The notes under the pieces were generated by a model, which had not been told where the DNA came from, searched no databases, and saw only the letters and a program-made list of their open reading frames with translations. A program made the position numbers and the translations under genes. From Larimichthys crocea (Eukaryota; Chordata; Actinopteri; Sciaenidae), in the NCBI RefSeq assembly GCF_000972845.2, contig NC_040013.1, positions 2,842,642 through 2,906,641 of the forward strand: 64,000 nt of DNA. Direction: 5' to 3'. Positions 1-10,080 of this stretch are shown one piece after another. Positions within the stretch are counted from its first letter, which is position 1. Every line of letters starts with the position of its first letter.

Positions 1-46
1 TTTGAAAGCAGGGAAAACCCTCACGTATGAATGAAGAGAGACGTAC

Positions 47-147
47 ATGTATTTAACGACGTAATCGATGAGGAACACGATGGGTGGCCCCTCTGCGGGC
101 GCATGTTCGTACACCAGTCCACATGTACCGTCTTCACCAACAATGAA
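47..147 (-). CDS. crat: crat exon 8, carries the catalytic histidine
   Basis: It encodes FIVGEDGTCGLVYEHAPAEG and continues to DYVVKY. The acceptor is CCTCAG, and a GTACGT donor follows TAC-AT, leaving phase 2. The His of YEHAPAEG is the general base of the acyl-transfer reaction in this family. Further exons lie left of position 1. Confidence 0.92.
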
Positions 148-3100
148 CTGAGGACGGTTTACAAGAACATTCAGATTCTCAACCATCACCACAGCACTGA
201 TTCTTATTTTAAAGGTCCCATATTGTAGTGAGAGACAAAACATCCTGTTTCTTGCTAGAGCTGCAGAAAGAAGCATGAGACAGGAGCTGAACTATATAAC
301 AAAAACTAAATTGTGATGGTTTTGGGTACTTTAAAACCACAAAATATTCATTGACACTGAAACACAAAATATGGGACCTTTAAAAGTAAAAGTAATCTGT
401 CTCAAACCGACCTGTAACGTCTTGTCAAACCAGCGGTTGCCGCTGTTCCAGCGAGCTCCTCCTCCGTGCAGCATCTGGGCAGCTGCACGGCTCTGGTACA
501 GCTCATCGGACACCCTCGGCATCGGAGCATCCAAACACACCGTGAAGATACTTTTCTGGATGGCACGGACCGACTCCTTGTTTGTCTTGTCTGAGGAGGA
601 AAGAAACCGATGAAATCGAAATTATACTGAGCATTTCTGCACAGGCTCTTCAAGTCTTTAGTCCACTCACCCTTAATGAGGTTGTTATAGGCTTTCCCCC
701 AGGTGTTGCGGTGCTGTGACGTAAGGATGCCAACAGGCTCTTTGTTAGTCTGCAATGAAGAGTTCCAGATCTTCTCCAGCTGCATGTACAGCTGGTCAAC
801 TGTGAGCGGGGTGCCATCGCTGTTGTACACGTCCAAGACAAAGAACTGAGGGGAGACAGAGGAAGCCAGGTCAGGCTGATTTCTTGAGCCACTGCACCAA
901 TGATGATGAGCACAAGATAGAGAAGAACAGCAGCGCCATCTAGAGTACCTGGAAATTGTGGACCACTGTGATATGAGTGGGAGGTGTTTTCCCGATGGTG
1001 TGATTCACAACAGTGTCTCTCTTTGGGCCCGGGATGCGACAGGAGGACAGGATCTGGTAATACTGGTCCATACAAAGCGGCTTCTTGCTCAGGTACTCAA
1101 CAGGCAGGGTGTCACTACGACACACAGCACACACTCACATGAACCATTTATAAACTGCAAGTCATGATGATGATCTGTCACGGTATGTGCATGAAAACTC
1201 ACGTGTCAATCATTTTTTTAAAGTCCAGGACTCCTGCGATCAGTTTGGCAGCAAACCTGCACAGAAGACGTGTTACTAACAGGCAGACGATGACTCTGGG
1301 GTTTGTTCTGTGTTACACAGGCACTGATTCCCAATCTGAAGCTTCATGAGGCCTTCTGGATTTTAAGGGGTGTGAGAAAACTTTAAAAATATACATACAT
1401 CAGGCCTATAGCTCGGCATTTCATTCATTTCTGTGACGAAAACTGAATTAAACCTGACAAAAATAGAACAATGACCAAGCGTCGGGGAGAATGAAACACT
1501 GGATTTGTCAAAGCAGAAGCATATGAAACATAATACGGACAAAAGTTCCTAAAAATATCAGAAAAGCTCAACTCTGATGCGATATTTAAATGTAATAATC
1601 ATCGTGCAGTTATTGCATTCACTGTTTGAGCTAATTGTATAGTGTTTCAGTTGTTCTGCTCTGTTACTGTTCTGCAATTAGATATAATATCCAGTATCCA
1701 TAAAATGTCACTTAGACGAGGGTCCCTGAAGGACACTGTGCATATGAGGGGGTGCACAGACAACGCAAACACCATATCATATTATCTAATGGAGCCACTG
1801 GCTGTCAGGCTGTGAGCTTACTGTACCCCTGCTCACCTAAATCTCCAGCACTGGCTTCATCGGAGTATTCGTCTATGGGGCCGCTGTGTTCACTGCATAT
1901 CCCATGGGTCACCGTGGCCAAAAACAGCTGAGCCATGCTAAGAGTGGCCAAAGGGCTTTAAATAAACAGGCAGCATGCAGAGGGAAGCCTGTGCAAAGGT
2001 CGCCTCGTACGAGCTTGTTTATACTGCGCTTCAGCGCGATGTAGATCACTTTTGGAGACAACTTTATGAGCTTATAGTCAGATGATTATGATTTATAACT
2101 GATATTATATGAACTCGAGAAATTTACAGCACACTTTGGAAGTGCTGGATCTGTTTTTTTTGTGTGATTGTGCACTTTGTTGAGTGAGACAAACATCTTA
2201 GATAGCGTGGCGGGGTTTCACGGTGGATGCAGGTTCCTCACCTCATCTGTCCTTGTCGATCGTGGAAGTTCATACGAGGCAGGACAACCCCAGGACTGGT
2301 GTAGACCGCCACCGGCATACGGCAGTCTAGATAGGCTGACTGCATCCACCATTCTGACAGCTACATAAATGAAGGAGCAGTCATAGAGCAGGATTCCAAA
2401 TATATACGGACGTCTAATACACAAAATATGAGCAGATATCTACCCAGTTCTCTGTCTTGCGTGCCCGTCGCTCCAGGCCTTTCTGCAGCCTTTCCCCAAC
2501 ACCACCCTTGAGGAACTCCTCCACCAGTTGCCGGGTGTGATCCAGCTCCTCCTCGCTCACGATGGGCTCCAGAGCAGCCAGGTATCGCTCGAATGTCTGC
2601 TTCAGAGGCGGCACAGGCAGCTTCGGTAAACCCTCCTGGTGCACCAGGGACCTCTCTGGGATCTGTGTCACCGGTCTGACCAGGCGACACGGCTTCACCA
2701 CGCCAGACCGCAGCTGGAAGAGACGGTCACAATAATGCTGACATTAGAGGTTACACGTGGCATGCAAACAACCTCTCAAATATTCATAATAATATTATAA
2801 TAAAGTGAATATATTTGGATTTTGGGCGGAGACAAAACACCTGAAGACAACACCATGGATTAATGAAATAAGATGGATGTTTATCACGATTATCTGACAT
2901 TTTATAGACCAAATAATTAACAACGCAATCTAAAAAATAATTGATTATTATGTTATTTGCAGCTCTAAACTAAGAAAGCATCACAGCTGCTCTTTTGGTC
3001 AAATATTTTCACTGACTACGTGGCAAAAACATTTAATTTCCCCGATAATCTAATCAGTGGATTAATTGCTGACAGATGCCGCCTCACAAAGGTGTCAACA

Positions 3101-4077
3101 TCTCAATAAAGATCAAATGTATGCAGTCGAAGCCTCCACCTGTGAATGACTGAGCTCCATCTCTAACGATTTACAAAGTCATATACTTTACAGTAAGGTG
3201 ACTGTGAAAAGTGACACCAAAACAACCGAGCGAGGGGGGCCAGGGGCCAGGGGCCAGTCGCACTATGTGTTTGGACCCGGCGGTGAAGAGATCTGCCAGC
3301 TTATAAATAGAAGGTTGACACAGGTTGAAATGGGAGCTTAAACAAACACACATGAAAGCAAGAAATATGTGTGTGTGTGTGTGTGCCCTCCTGCTATCAG
3401 TCAAATAAAGTCATTATCTGATAAAATAATGATAAGATTTTAAAAATATGGTCTTATGTAGGTGTTAGTTCATTTAAAATCCTAGGGGAATATTGATTAA
3501 TTAAGGACTGGTGTTAGAAATTAAATCAGAGGATAAATACTTTATTTTGTGTCAATACAACACATACTTCCGGCTGGATTTTCAAAATAAAATGTTGTTG
3601 ACGCCTTCTTTAGTGACACATACCATAACAAATACTGTAAATATAAATATAGCTATAATATAAGCTCTGTTGTGATCAAAAACTATGAATATAGAGCTTT
3701 AATCCAACGGTGTCCTTTTAATTTGAAGCATGCGCAGTAAGCTTGTGCTACGTGCTAGGCTAATGTCACAGTGAAACGAGCCTGGATTAACACCATGCAT
3801 GTGCAGGCAGCACACGACACATGTTGACACCTTGCAGTCTTTATATCTGAGCTGTAATCAAACATAATTTGATGACATTGTTGCCGTCCTGTGCTGTCCT
3901 GTGCCGTGCCGTGCCGTGCCGCGCTCCACCCCCTCCAGCTGCTCCGCAGCCAAACGCAGCGTTAAGTGCGTTTTTGTTATTACGCACTTGGAAATAACAT
4001 GCAAATAATGAAATATACACATAAATAAAATGAAAGGCCGTTAGACTCACCGCGGATCTGACAAACACGCCCAACAT
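47..4077 (-). CDS. crat: Carnitine O-acetyltransferase, 5' part (exons 1-8, runs off left edge)
   Basis: This gene encodes the mitochondrial/peroxisomal enzyme that reversibly moves acetyl groups between CoA and carnitine. Eight exons with GT/AG borders and consistent phases join to about 363 residues, against roughly 626 in human CRAT, so the C-terminal part lies beyond the window. The start MLGVFVRSA is followed by an arginine-rich, acid-poor stretch typical of a mitochondrial presequence. Residues 38-53 (LPKLPVPPLKQTFERY) match the choline/carnitine acyltransferase signature. ERLQKGLERRARKTENW, the PVEYLSKKPLCMDQYYQILS block and LHGGGARWNSGNRWFDKTLQ are near-identical to mammalian CRAT as I recall it. 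The catalytic histidine is His345 in LVYEHAPAEG (human His343). No stop or frameshift is seen. The closest alternatives are other family members (CROT, CPT, CHAT), but the match is plainly to CRAT. Teleosts can carry two crat copies and I cannot tell which this is. Confidence 0.96.
207..386. repeat. MITE-like element with AAAGGTCCCATATT ends, in crat intron 7
   Basis: The left end reads TTTTAAAGGTCCCATATT and the right end reads AATATGGGACCTTTAAAA, so the ends are near-perfect inverted repeats about 180 bp apart. This fits a short non-autonomous DNA element between crat exons 7 and 8. No clear target-site duplication was identified. I recognise this end sequence as common in teleost genomes. 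Confidence 0.65.
412..590 (-). CDS. crat: crat exon 7
   Basis: It encodes DKTNKESVRAIQKSIFTV, then the CLDAPMPRVSDELYQSR block and NSGNRWFDKTLQ. The acceptor is CCTCAG and the donor is GTCGGT. It is 179 nt and ends in phase 0. Ser/Asn/Trp residues around WFDKTLQ belong to the substrate tunnel region of the family. Confidence 0.95.
671..845 (-). CDS. crat: crat exon 6
   Basis: It encodes FFVLDVYNSDGTPLTVDQ, then QLEKIWNSSLQTNKEPVG and the AYNNLIK end. The acceptor is CCCTCAG and the donor is GTGAGT. It is 175 nt and ends in phase 1. Confidence 0.95.
949..1114 (-). CDS. crat: crat exon 5
   Basis: It encodes DTLPVEYLSKKPLCMDQYYQ through THITVVHNFQ, a highly conserved CRAT block. The acceptor is GTCGTAG and the donor is GTACTC. 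It is 166 nt and ends in phase 0. Confidence 0.95.
1203..1256 (-). CDS. crat: crat exon 4 (54 nt micro-exon)
   Basis: It encodes FAAKLIAGVLDFKKMIDT and joins exons 3 and 5 without a frame change. The acceptor is TGTGCAG and the donor is GTGAGT. It is too short to stand out as an ORF and was found by homology and phase. Confidence 0.92.
1257..2241. other. crat intron 3, no further gene seen
   Basis: This is 985 bp of AT-rich unique sequence between crat exons 3 and 4. It contains no ORF with recognisable homology and no clear repeat. Confidence 0.6.
2242..2360 (-). CDS. crat: crat exon 3
   Basis: The acceptor is TTTATGTAG, which puts LSEWWMQSAYL directly after TENW as in other CRATs. The exon continues through YTSPGVVLPRMNF and DRQGQM. 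It is 119 nt and ends in phase 2 (AG|G, Arg) at GTGAGG. A nearer AG (CTGTCAG) would break the frame and was not used. Confidence 0.93.
2444..2713 (-). CDS. crat: crat exon 2
   Basis: This is 270 nt in phase 0 on both sides. The acceptor is CTTCCAG and the donor is GTAGAT. It encodes residues 10-99, including the family signature near LPVPPL and the block ending RRARKTENW. Confidence 0.95.
2714..4050. other. crat intron 1 with simple repeats
   Basis: The large first intron holds a short (GT)n tract (3369-3385) and a TGCCG pentamer run (about 3896-3922) close to exon 1. I see no exon or recognised transposon in it. Confidence 0.6.
4051..4077 (-). CDS. crat: crat exon 1 (coding part)
   Basis: The exon holds nine codons, MLGVFVRSA, ending in phase 0 at a GTGAGT donor. 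The upstream reading frame is open with no other plausible start in conserved sequence. It forms the beginning of the mitochondrial targeting segment. Confidence 0.85.
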
Positions 4078-4084
4078 GTTCGTC

Positions 4085-4205
4085 CGACAGACGCGTAAAA
4101 GTGTTTGACTGTCCCGGGTATATAGATGGGAAAGCCTCGGGCAGTCATGTCTCAAGGACAGAGTGCTCTGTCTATTCTCAGCCTGTCTGTTCTGTCCGCC
4201 CCCAT
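4085..4205 (-). promoter_or_regulatory. Probable crat core promoter (TATA-like and GC box)
   Basis: On the minus strand a CTATATAC element lies at 4118-4125, about 41-48 nt upstream of the ATG. A GGGGGCGG GC-box-like site lies near 4196-4203. If the TATA-like element is used, the 5' UTR would be only about 10-20 nt. This is a motif reading only. Confidence 0.4.
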
Positions 4206-5010
4206 CGGACCCACACAGGAAAGACAAGTGTGAAGCTCAACCACTACAAAACAAAACAAACACAAAAAAAAAAGAAGTCCTGATTGTGGATTTATTTATT
4301 TATTTAAAAATAGAGTTTGGTGCATGCAAAAAAAAAAAATTACCAGTGTGTTAGAATGAAATAATGAAGTCAAGTGATCTTTAAGAATTAATAATGAGCT
4401 GTTATCTTTGAGTTTTAATCATGGAAGAGTCATAAATTATGAATATGATCTCCCATAAGACTGTTAGAAAAATACAAGGTCAGTGTAAACCTCTCCATCC
4501 ATCCATATACTGATACTCAAAATATTTTACAAGTTGTAATTTAAAGCCAATACATCAGTGTGTTTTTTAAAATGATGTTGGTTTTATTGATGAATAAAGT
4601 AGACCCTGGTATAAATAACACATATACAGACTGAGATTCTGCCTCGGAGCTGATGCATTGAGCCTGCACAGATCTTTACTCGCCACATGATGGAGCTCGT
4701 CCAACATGTTTCCAGAGAAACAAGCTCATTTCTTCAGGAAATACAAAAAAAAAAAACAGAGACAAGACTCCAGTACCCCGAACCAACCACCAGAAAAATA
4801 AAGGCTTTAAACCAAAGGTACAGTTCATTTTTTAATGTGTGGATGAATGGTATGAACCGGCACAGTGAATGTTGATGCGTAAAAGTCAGAACTGGACTAA
4901 ATAACCACATTTGATGCAATAACAGAGGAGAGAGAGAGAGCTGCAGTCTGTCATGGTTTATTTGAAAGCAATAAAATAAAACGATACAAAGAAAAAAACA
5001 GTCATACAAA
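4206..5010. other. crat-ier5l intergenic region including ier5l 3' UTR
   Basis: It is AT-rich with poly(A) runs (4263-4273, 4328-4340). Minus-strand AATAAA signals for ier5l lie at 4957-4962 (about 50 nt past its stop) and 4583-4588 (about 420 nt past). Human has PTPA between these genes; no PTPA coding sequence is visible here. Confidence 0.6.
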
Positions 5011-5889
5011 TCAAAATGCTTCGATCGCTCTGGTCCAGCCGCTGCCTGTTAACAGTGTATGTTTTAAACAAATTGTCTGAGCGGCGAATATTTGCTCAAG
5101 GTCCGTCTGCTGCCAACTCACAAACTCAGATAGTCCACCTGAACCCAACACTGAGATCAGGTTGGAGATGTTCGTGCTGTCCAACTGGTCCGAGTCTGAA
5201 TGTGAATCATCGTCAGTCCTCATCCTTTTACATGGCACCGGCCCAAAGTCTGGCAAATAAAACTCTGGATCAACAATATGATAACTTGTGTCCATCTTTC
5301 GCTTTTTACCGTAGCACTGCGCGCCCTGCGGCTGTTTTGACTGCGCGCAACAGTCTGAGTGGAAGTATCCGTTCGTGACAGTAGTCACCACATGCGTGTC
5401 CAAGTCCAGGACAGTCTTTTGGTTGGCTTGTGCATTTGGGATAGGTAACTCCCAGGAGGATTTATCTGCACAACTCCAACAGGCTTCCGAAACCATGAGG
5501 TCAGAGTCACTTGGTGAGACCATTGCGCAGGCAGATGCGTCTTGGTGCGCCACCTCTGCAGGCTGGCCGATGGGCTGGTGCGCTCCGCAGTGCCAAGTGT
5601 CCGACTCAACCCCAGTAAAGTTGCAGTAGAAGTCATCGGCCAACTCTGTTAAGCTCCCAGTCAATTCAAGATAGTCGTGCCTTTCGCGGACGGCGGCTAC
5701 ATCCTCATAGTGATGCGTCCTCTGCGTTTGCGACAAGTTTTTGCTCATATAAAACTGCCTGGCGTTTCTCAGTACGTACGTTACCAGTAAGTTCTTGTGG
5801 AGCTTGATGCCTCCTCTCTGCGTCCTGGAGCTTTGGATTTTCCTCAAAGAAATGGAAATCAGATTCTGTGCGTCAAATGCACACTCCAT
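5011..5889 (-). CDS. ier5l: Immediate early response gene 5-like protein
   Basis: An intronless 292-residue protein of the IER2/IER5 family, which are nuclear regulators induced early after growth or stress signals; the exact function of IER5L is little known. Residues 1-50 are the family N-terminal domain ([18 protein letters not shown], then [20 protein letters not shown]). A conserved [12 protein letters not shown] motif is at 160-171 followed by a Cys pair, a basic KKRK is at 195-198, [13 protein letters not shown] is at 240-252, and the C-terminus is WTRAIEAF. Human IER5L is about 404 residues; the difference lies in low-complexity Q/P/A-rich middle segments that are largely absent here. 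I chose the start at 5889 because MECA begins the conserved domain; an in-frame ATG five codons upstream (5904) is not conserved. IER5 is the main alternative, but the C-terminal motifs and the crat/asb6 neighbourhood favour IER5L. Confidence 0.95.
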   Translation of the reverse strand: MECAFDAQNLISISLRKIQSSRTQRGGIKLHKNLLVTYVLRNARQFYMSKNLSQTQRTHHYEDVAAVRERHDYLELTGSLTELADDFYCNFTGVESDTWHCGAHQPIGQPAEVAHQDASACAMVSPSDSDLMVSEACWSCADKSSWELPIPNAQANQKTVLDLDTHVVTTVTNGYFHSDCCAQSKQPQGAQCYGKKRKMDTSYHIVDPEFYLPDFGPVPCKRMRTDDDSHSDSDQLDSTNISNLISVLGSGGLSEFVSWQQTDLEQIFAAQTICLKHTLLTGSGWTRAIEAF

Positions 5890-6105
5890 CCTCAACCGGA
5901 CCACCCTTTTCTTTCCTCTCAGTCTCTCAAATCGTCTGTTTGTTAACTGAAGGAAATATCTATGTCTTTAGCTGAGATTCCTACTCGATTCGTGTAGACT
6001 GTGTCCATAGCGCTCCATGTCTTCCCAGTAAGGGCATGGATTTGCAACTCTCATCTTTCCTTGCCACGCCCTCACGTAGACATTGTCCAATGGGAGGGAG
6101 GCGGT
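5890..6105 (-). promoter_or_regulatory. ier5l 5' UTR and probable proximal promoter
   Basis: On the minus strand, CCCATTGGA (an inverted CCAAT box) lies at 6086-6094. A GC-rich CCGCCTCCC stretch lies at 6095-6103 and a TACGTGAGGGCG half-CRE/GC-like stretch near 6067-6078. These sit about 170-215 nt upstream of the ATG. No TATA box is evident. Assignment rests on motif and position only. Confidence 0.4.
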
Positions 6106-6229
6106 GCTTCTGTTATACGCAAATATCACTACGAGCCTCATTCAGAATGCACGTAGGAGCTGGCATGCTGCATTTCACTAAATGTGTCCTGAGCTTTTTA
6201 AATCTCAGTGCGGACAAAAAAAAACATTG

Positions 6230-8130
6230 TTCACGTAGAAAAGTGGAAGAGGACAGAACAGAGGGAGAGGAGTGGGAGTGTAGAAGAGTGATAGAAGAGA
6301 AGAAAGTAACAGAAGAGAACACACAGGGACGCTGGAAGAGGACAGATCATGTAGAAGTAGAAAGTAATAGAATAGAATAAAGAACAAGTAGAGAGTAACA
6401 GATTAGAGTAGAAAAACAGAACAGAAAGAGTGAAGTAGAATAGTTAGTAACGGTAGTAATGGTTAGTAACTACAATAGAACAGATTAGAGTCATAGAATA
6501 GAATAGAATAGAATAGAATAGAATAGAATAGAATAGAATACTCCAGAGAGTAATCAAATAGAATATAGTAAAGAGTAATGGAATAGAACATACTAGACAG
6601 TAATAGATTAAAACATAGTACAGAGTGAAGTAGGGCAGAGAGCAATGAGATATCTTGGAGAGTAATAGAATAGAATAGAATAGAATAGAATAGAATAGAA
6701 TAGAATAGAACAGAATAGAATAGAATACTCCAGAGTAAGCACATAGAATAAAGAGTAACAGAATCGAACATACTAGAATAATAGATTAAAACAGACTACA
6801 GAGTGAAGTAGAGAGCAATAGAACAGGGCAGAACAGAATATAACAGAGAATAGAAAACAAAGAAAAGAAGAAATAGAATAGAATAGAATAGAATAGAATA
6901 GAATACTCCAGAGAGTAATCAAATAGAATATAGTAAAGAGTAATGGAATAGAACATACTAGAATAATAGATTAAAACAGACTACAGAGTGAAGTAGAGCA
7001 GAGAGCAATGAGATATTTTGGAGAGTAATAGAATAGAATAGAATAGAATAGAATAGAATAGAATACTCCAGAGTAAGCAAATAAAATATAGTAAAGAGTA
7101 ATGGAATAGAACATACTAGAGTGTAATAGATTAAAACAGACTACAGAGTGAAGTAGAGCAGAGAGCAATGAGATATCCTGGAAAGGAATAGAATAGAATA
7201 GAATAGAATAGAATAGAATACTCCAGAGTAAGCAAATAGAATAAAGATTAACAGAATCGAACATACTAGAATAATAGATTAAAACAGACTACAGAGTGAA
7301 GTAGAGAGCAATAGAACAGGACAGAACAGAATATAGCAGAGAATAGAAAACTAAGAAAAGAAGAAATAGAATAGAATAGAATAGAATATAGCATAATACA
7401 TTAGAAGAGAAGAGAATATATGGTAGTAGAAAGTAACAGAATAGAAAGGGAGAGGTAGAATATCATCAAATAGAACATCCCAGAATAACAGAATAGAACA
7501 GAATAGAACACACTACAGAGAAAAAAGATAGAATAGACTAGACCAGTGTAACAGAGAAGAGGACAGCATAGAATATAGAATATAGAGTATCATTAAACAG
7601 AAAAGAAACAGGATAGAAGGTGAGAAGTAGAACAGAACTGAATAGAATATATTCCAGAGAGCAACCAAACAGAACAGAACAGAACAGAACAGAACAGAAC
7701 ACAGGACAGCATTAGAAGAGAATATACAGTAGAACATAATAGAATGGAAGTGAATGAAGACTGGTACAGAGTAACAGAAGAGAGGAGAAGAAACAGAGCA
7801 GGAGGTGTGAAGCAGAACAGCAACAACAACAGACGAGATGAGAGAGAGAGAGAGGAGCAGAATAGAATAAAACAGAACACAGAGTAACATTAGAAGCCAA
7901 AACACAGCAGTAGAACATAATAGAACACGACTGAATGAAGAACAGTAGAGCGTAACCTAATAGAGAATAATAGAAAAACAGAAGGTGAGAAATAGAACAG
8001 CAGCAACAACAGAACAGACGAGATAAAGTAGCATAACAGAATAATCCCAAAGTGAACAGAACAGAGCAGGACAGAGAGAGCCAGAACAGAATAGAATAGA
8101 ATAGAATAGAACAGAATAGAATAGAATACC
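6230..8130. repeat. GAATA-pentamer satellite tract with higher-order units
   Basis: About 1.9 kb of (GAATA)n-type sequence. The plus strand is rich in A and G and poor in C, giving long stop-free pyrimidine-rich frames on the minus strand that are not genes. Pure pentamer runs lie near 6496-6540, 6666-6726, 6877-6904, 7027-7064, 7185-7220, 7365-7387 and 8085-8127. Longer units separate them: CTCCAGAGAGTAATCAAATA begins near 6541 and again near 6906, and CTCCAGAGTAAGC-type units begin near 6728, 7066 and 7221. The 3' part (7400-8080) is more degenerate, with AGCAACAACAACAG and GAACA runs. Confidence 0.95.
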
Positions 8131-9100
8131 AAACTTATTAACAGAGCTCTTTTTGGACAGAGAAATTTATATTTCAAACATCTTCACAGAGCTGTAATTG
8201 CCAGAAAGACAAAATAAAACACGTCAGAGTCGAAACAACAGAGAAGTTTTAAAAAAAAAGATGTTTTGGATGGACGTTTGAAAAGGACAAACATTTTCCA
8301 CAGATCCTCTGAACGTCTGCTCCATGAAGCAGAGCCCGAGCTTCTGAACGAAGATGGGGATATTCACGTCTATAATTCTGGATTATAACAGCCGACACTG
8401 TTCTATAAGTGTATACTGTGAGTGTAACGCAGCTCTTTCCTCAAAAGCTACATTAAACACACACACACACACACAGTACATGGCTGTAATGCTCATGCAC
8501 ACACATGCAGTAAATTATGAATGTCATGTCTGAACCTGACAGTGATGTCATTAGGACCGCCTCTGATAACAGAAATATTGTTACTGCAGTCAGATGCGTG
8601 AGGTGGGAGCTCTTTGTAGAGAGATTATCTGTCATCCGTGCCCCACATCTGTTTGTGTGTACACACACGCAGATGGCTGACATCACACCGAACACCTGGA
8701 TGTGACTTTGATTTCCTGCCAAATACGTGAATCAGGAGGACAGCCACCATTATGGTTATCATGCTCTGATAATATGTGTAAATTGGAGTCTGACATGTGT
8801 GCTCTCTCCGGAATATAGTTTCAATAACAGCGAGCAGATTGATGTTACGTATTAAGGTACAGTGTGCTACGTGTGACAGAGCAGTAGTACGGCGTGGTAG
8901 CACTAAATCCATTTGTTTAATGTCTTTAAAAAGTGTCTTTAACTGTCACTAAGACTTTGTGTGTCGTAACCATGACATGACATGAGTCTTTATGTACGTT
9001 TATGATTATTGTCACTATTATAAATGACACAACTCATGTTAAGTTAAAGCTGATGACGCTTTATCTTAAGTTCTTATGAGCTGTATTCTCCTATGACTTA
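8131..9100. other. Unique intergenic DNA, short (CA)n only
   Basis: No gene or recognised transposon is seen. A (CA)n tract of about 17 nt lies at 8459-8475. Confidence 0.55.
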
Positions 9101-9109
9101 ATCCGGTTA

Positions 9110-9530
9110 CTTCTGTTAGTACACTTCTACGTAGTACACTGTGTACTTCCCGGAGTAGTTTGCTAATTCTGGCAGGGTAGTGCTGTCTCAATTTTGAATG
9201 TGGCAACTGTGACGATTGCAACATCGTCTTCTTCCAACATTTGACTGTCAAAATCTAAATATTAAACATGAGCACGACTTAAATCTTCATGTCACGGTGT
9301 TGCTATAGCTCCAGCAGCTTCCTCTGCCTCCATCTTGACAATGCCGGTGGTCCCTCCTCTTCCTCCACGTGGCCAAAATGGCGAGCATCGAGGGTGAGGA
9401 GCGTCCGGTGTTTCACACACTCTTTAAACCGCTGTGAGTACACTGCGTTTGACATAATTGGCAGCGTGAACACACTTATGTACTCAAAATAGCAAGAGTA
9501 GGTATGGAAGTGCATGAATTGAGACATAGC
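9110..9530. repeat. Possible MITE with TGTCTCAATT inverted ends
   Basis: CTGTCTCAATTTTGA near 9184 and CATGAATTGAGACA near 9513 form imperfect inverted repeats. They enclose a GC-richer middle with a CCAAAATGGCG stretch of a kind seen in teleost hAT-like short elements. The outer limits are uncertain and a true boundary may lie outside the repeat I noticed. Confidence 0.35.
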
Positions 9531-9774
9531 CTTGATTCAACGTGTATAGGTGATCGGTATAGTAGAAGATATAGTGTAGTATAGAAGAGTACTACAGGGT
9601 ATATATTGTATATTATGCACATTACTAATTCATCTTCTTCCCCTGAGTTTTTGTGCTTTTCATCTCGCAGGTTATCACGGATCGGCTGTGCCTGATGGCG
9701 ACTACAAACATTCTTGATCATCGGTCCTACAATTAGTCACATGGTTGTGTAGCTGTAGTTGTAGTTATTCTTAT

Positions 9775-10080
9775 TGCTGCTGTGCACCTCCCAGCATCCC
9801 CCCCTCTACAAACTCACCCGACCTCGGCGGACGTCCGTCCACGATGAGCCCGGTTCTGCTCGATGTTTTTTTTCCTGTTGCCGAGTTTGCCATGCTCATG
9901 GTGGGAACTGTTGGGTCTCTGTAAATAATAAAACAGTTAGATGCCCCCTCTATGGAAAGTTTCAGAATCAGCTTTATTAGCCAAGTATGTGTACACAGAA
10001 GAAATCCGACTCTACTCATTGACTCATGAGTCGACATGACAGCTAAGAACAAAGACAGCAAAGCTGAACAAATAAAGGTA
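9775..10080. repeat. Two interspersed-repeat remnants
   Basis: The segment 9865-9935 (TTTTCCTGTTGCCGAGTTTG, then GAACTGTTGGGTCTCTGTAA) and the segment starting near 9961 (TCAGAATCAGCTTTATTAGC) each resemble 3'-end sequences I know as abundant retroelement remnants in teleosts. The second has the form of a LINE/SINE tail. The family names were not determined. Confidence 0.55.

Noticed and set aside
4206..5010. Search for PTPA exons between crat and ier5l
   Set aside because: The interval is short, AT-rich and has no PTPA-like coding sequence in any frame.
6463..8177. Many long minus-strand ORFs rich in Leu, Phe, Tyr and Ser
   Set aside because: They are translations of the pentamer satellite, whose pyrimidine-rich strand lacks stops; no protein family is recognisable.
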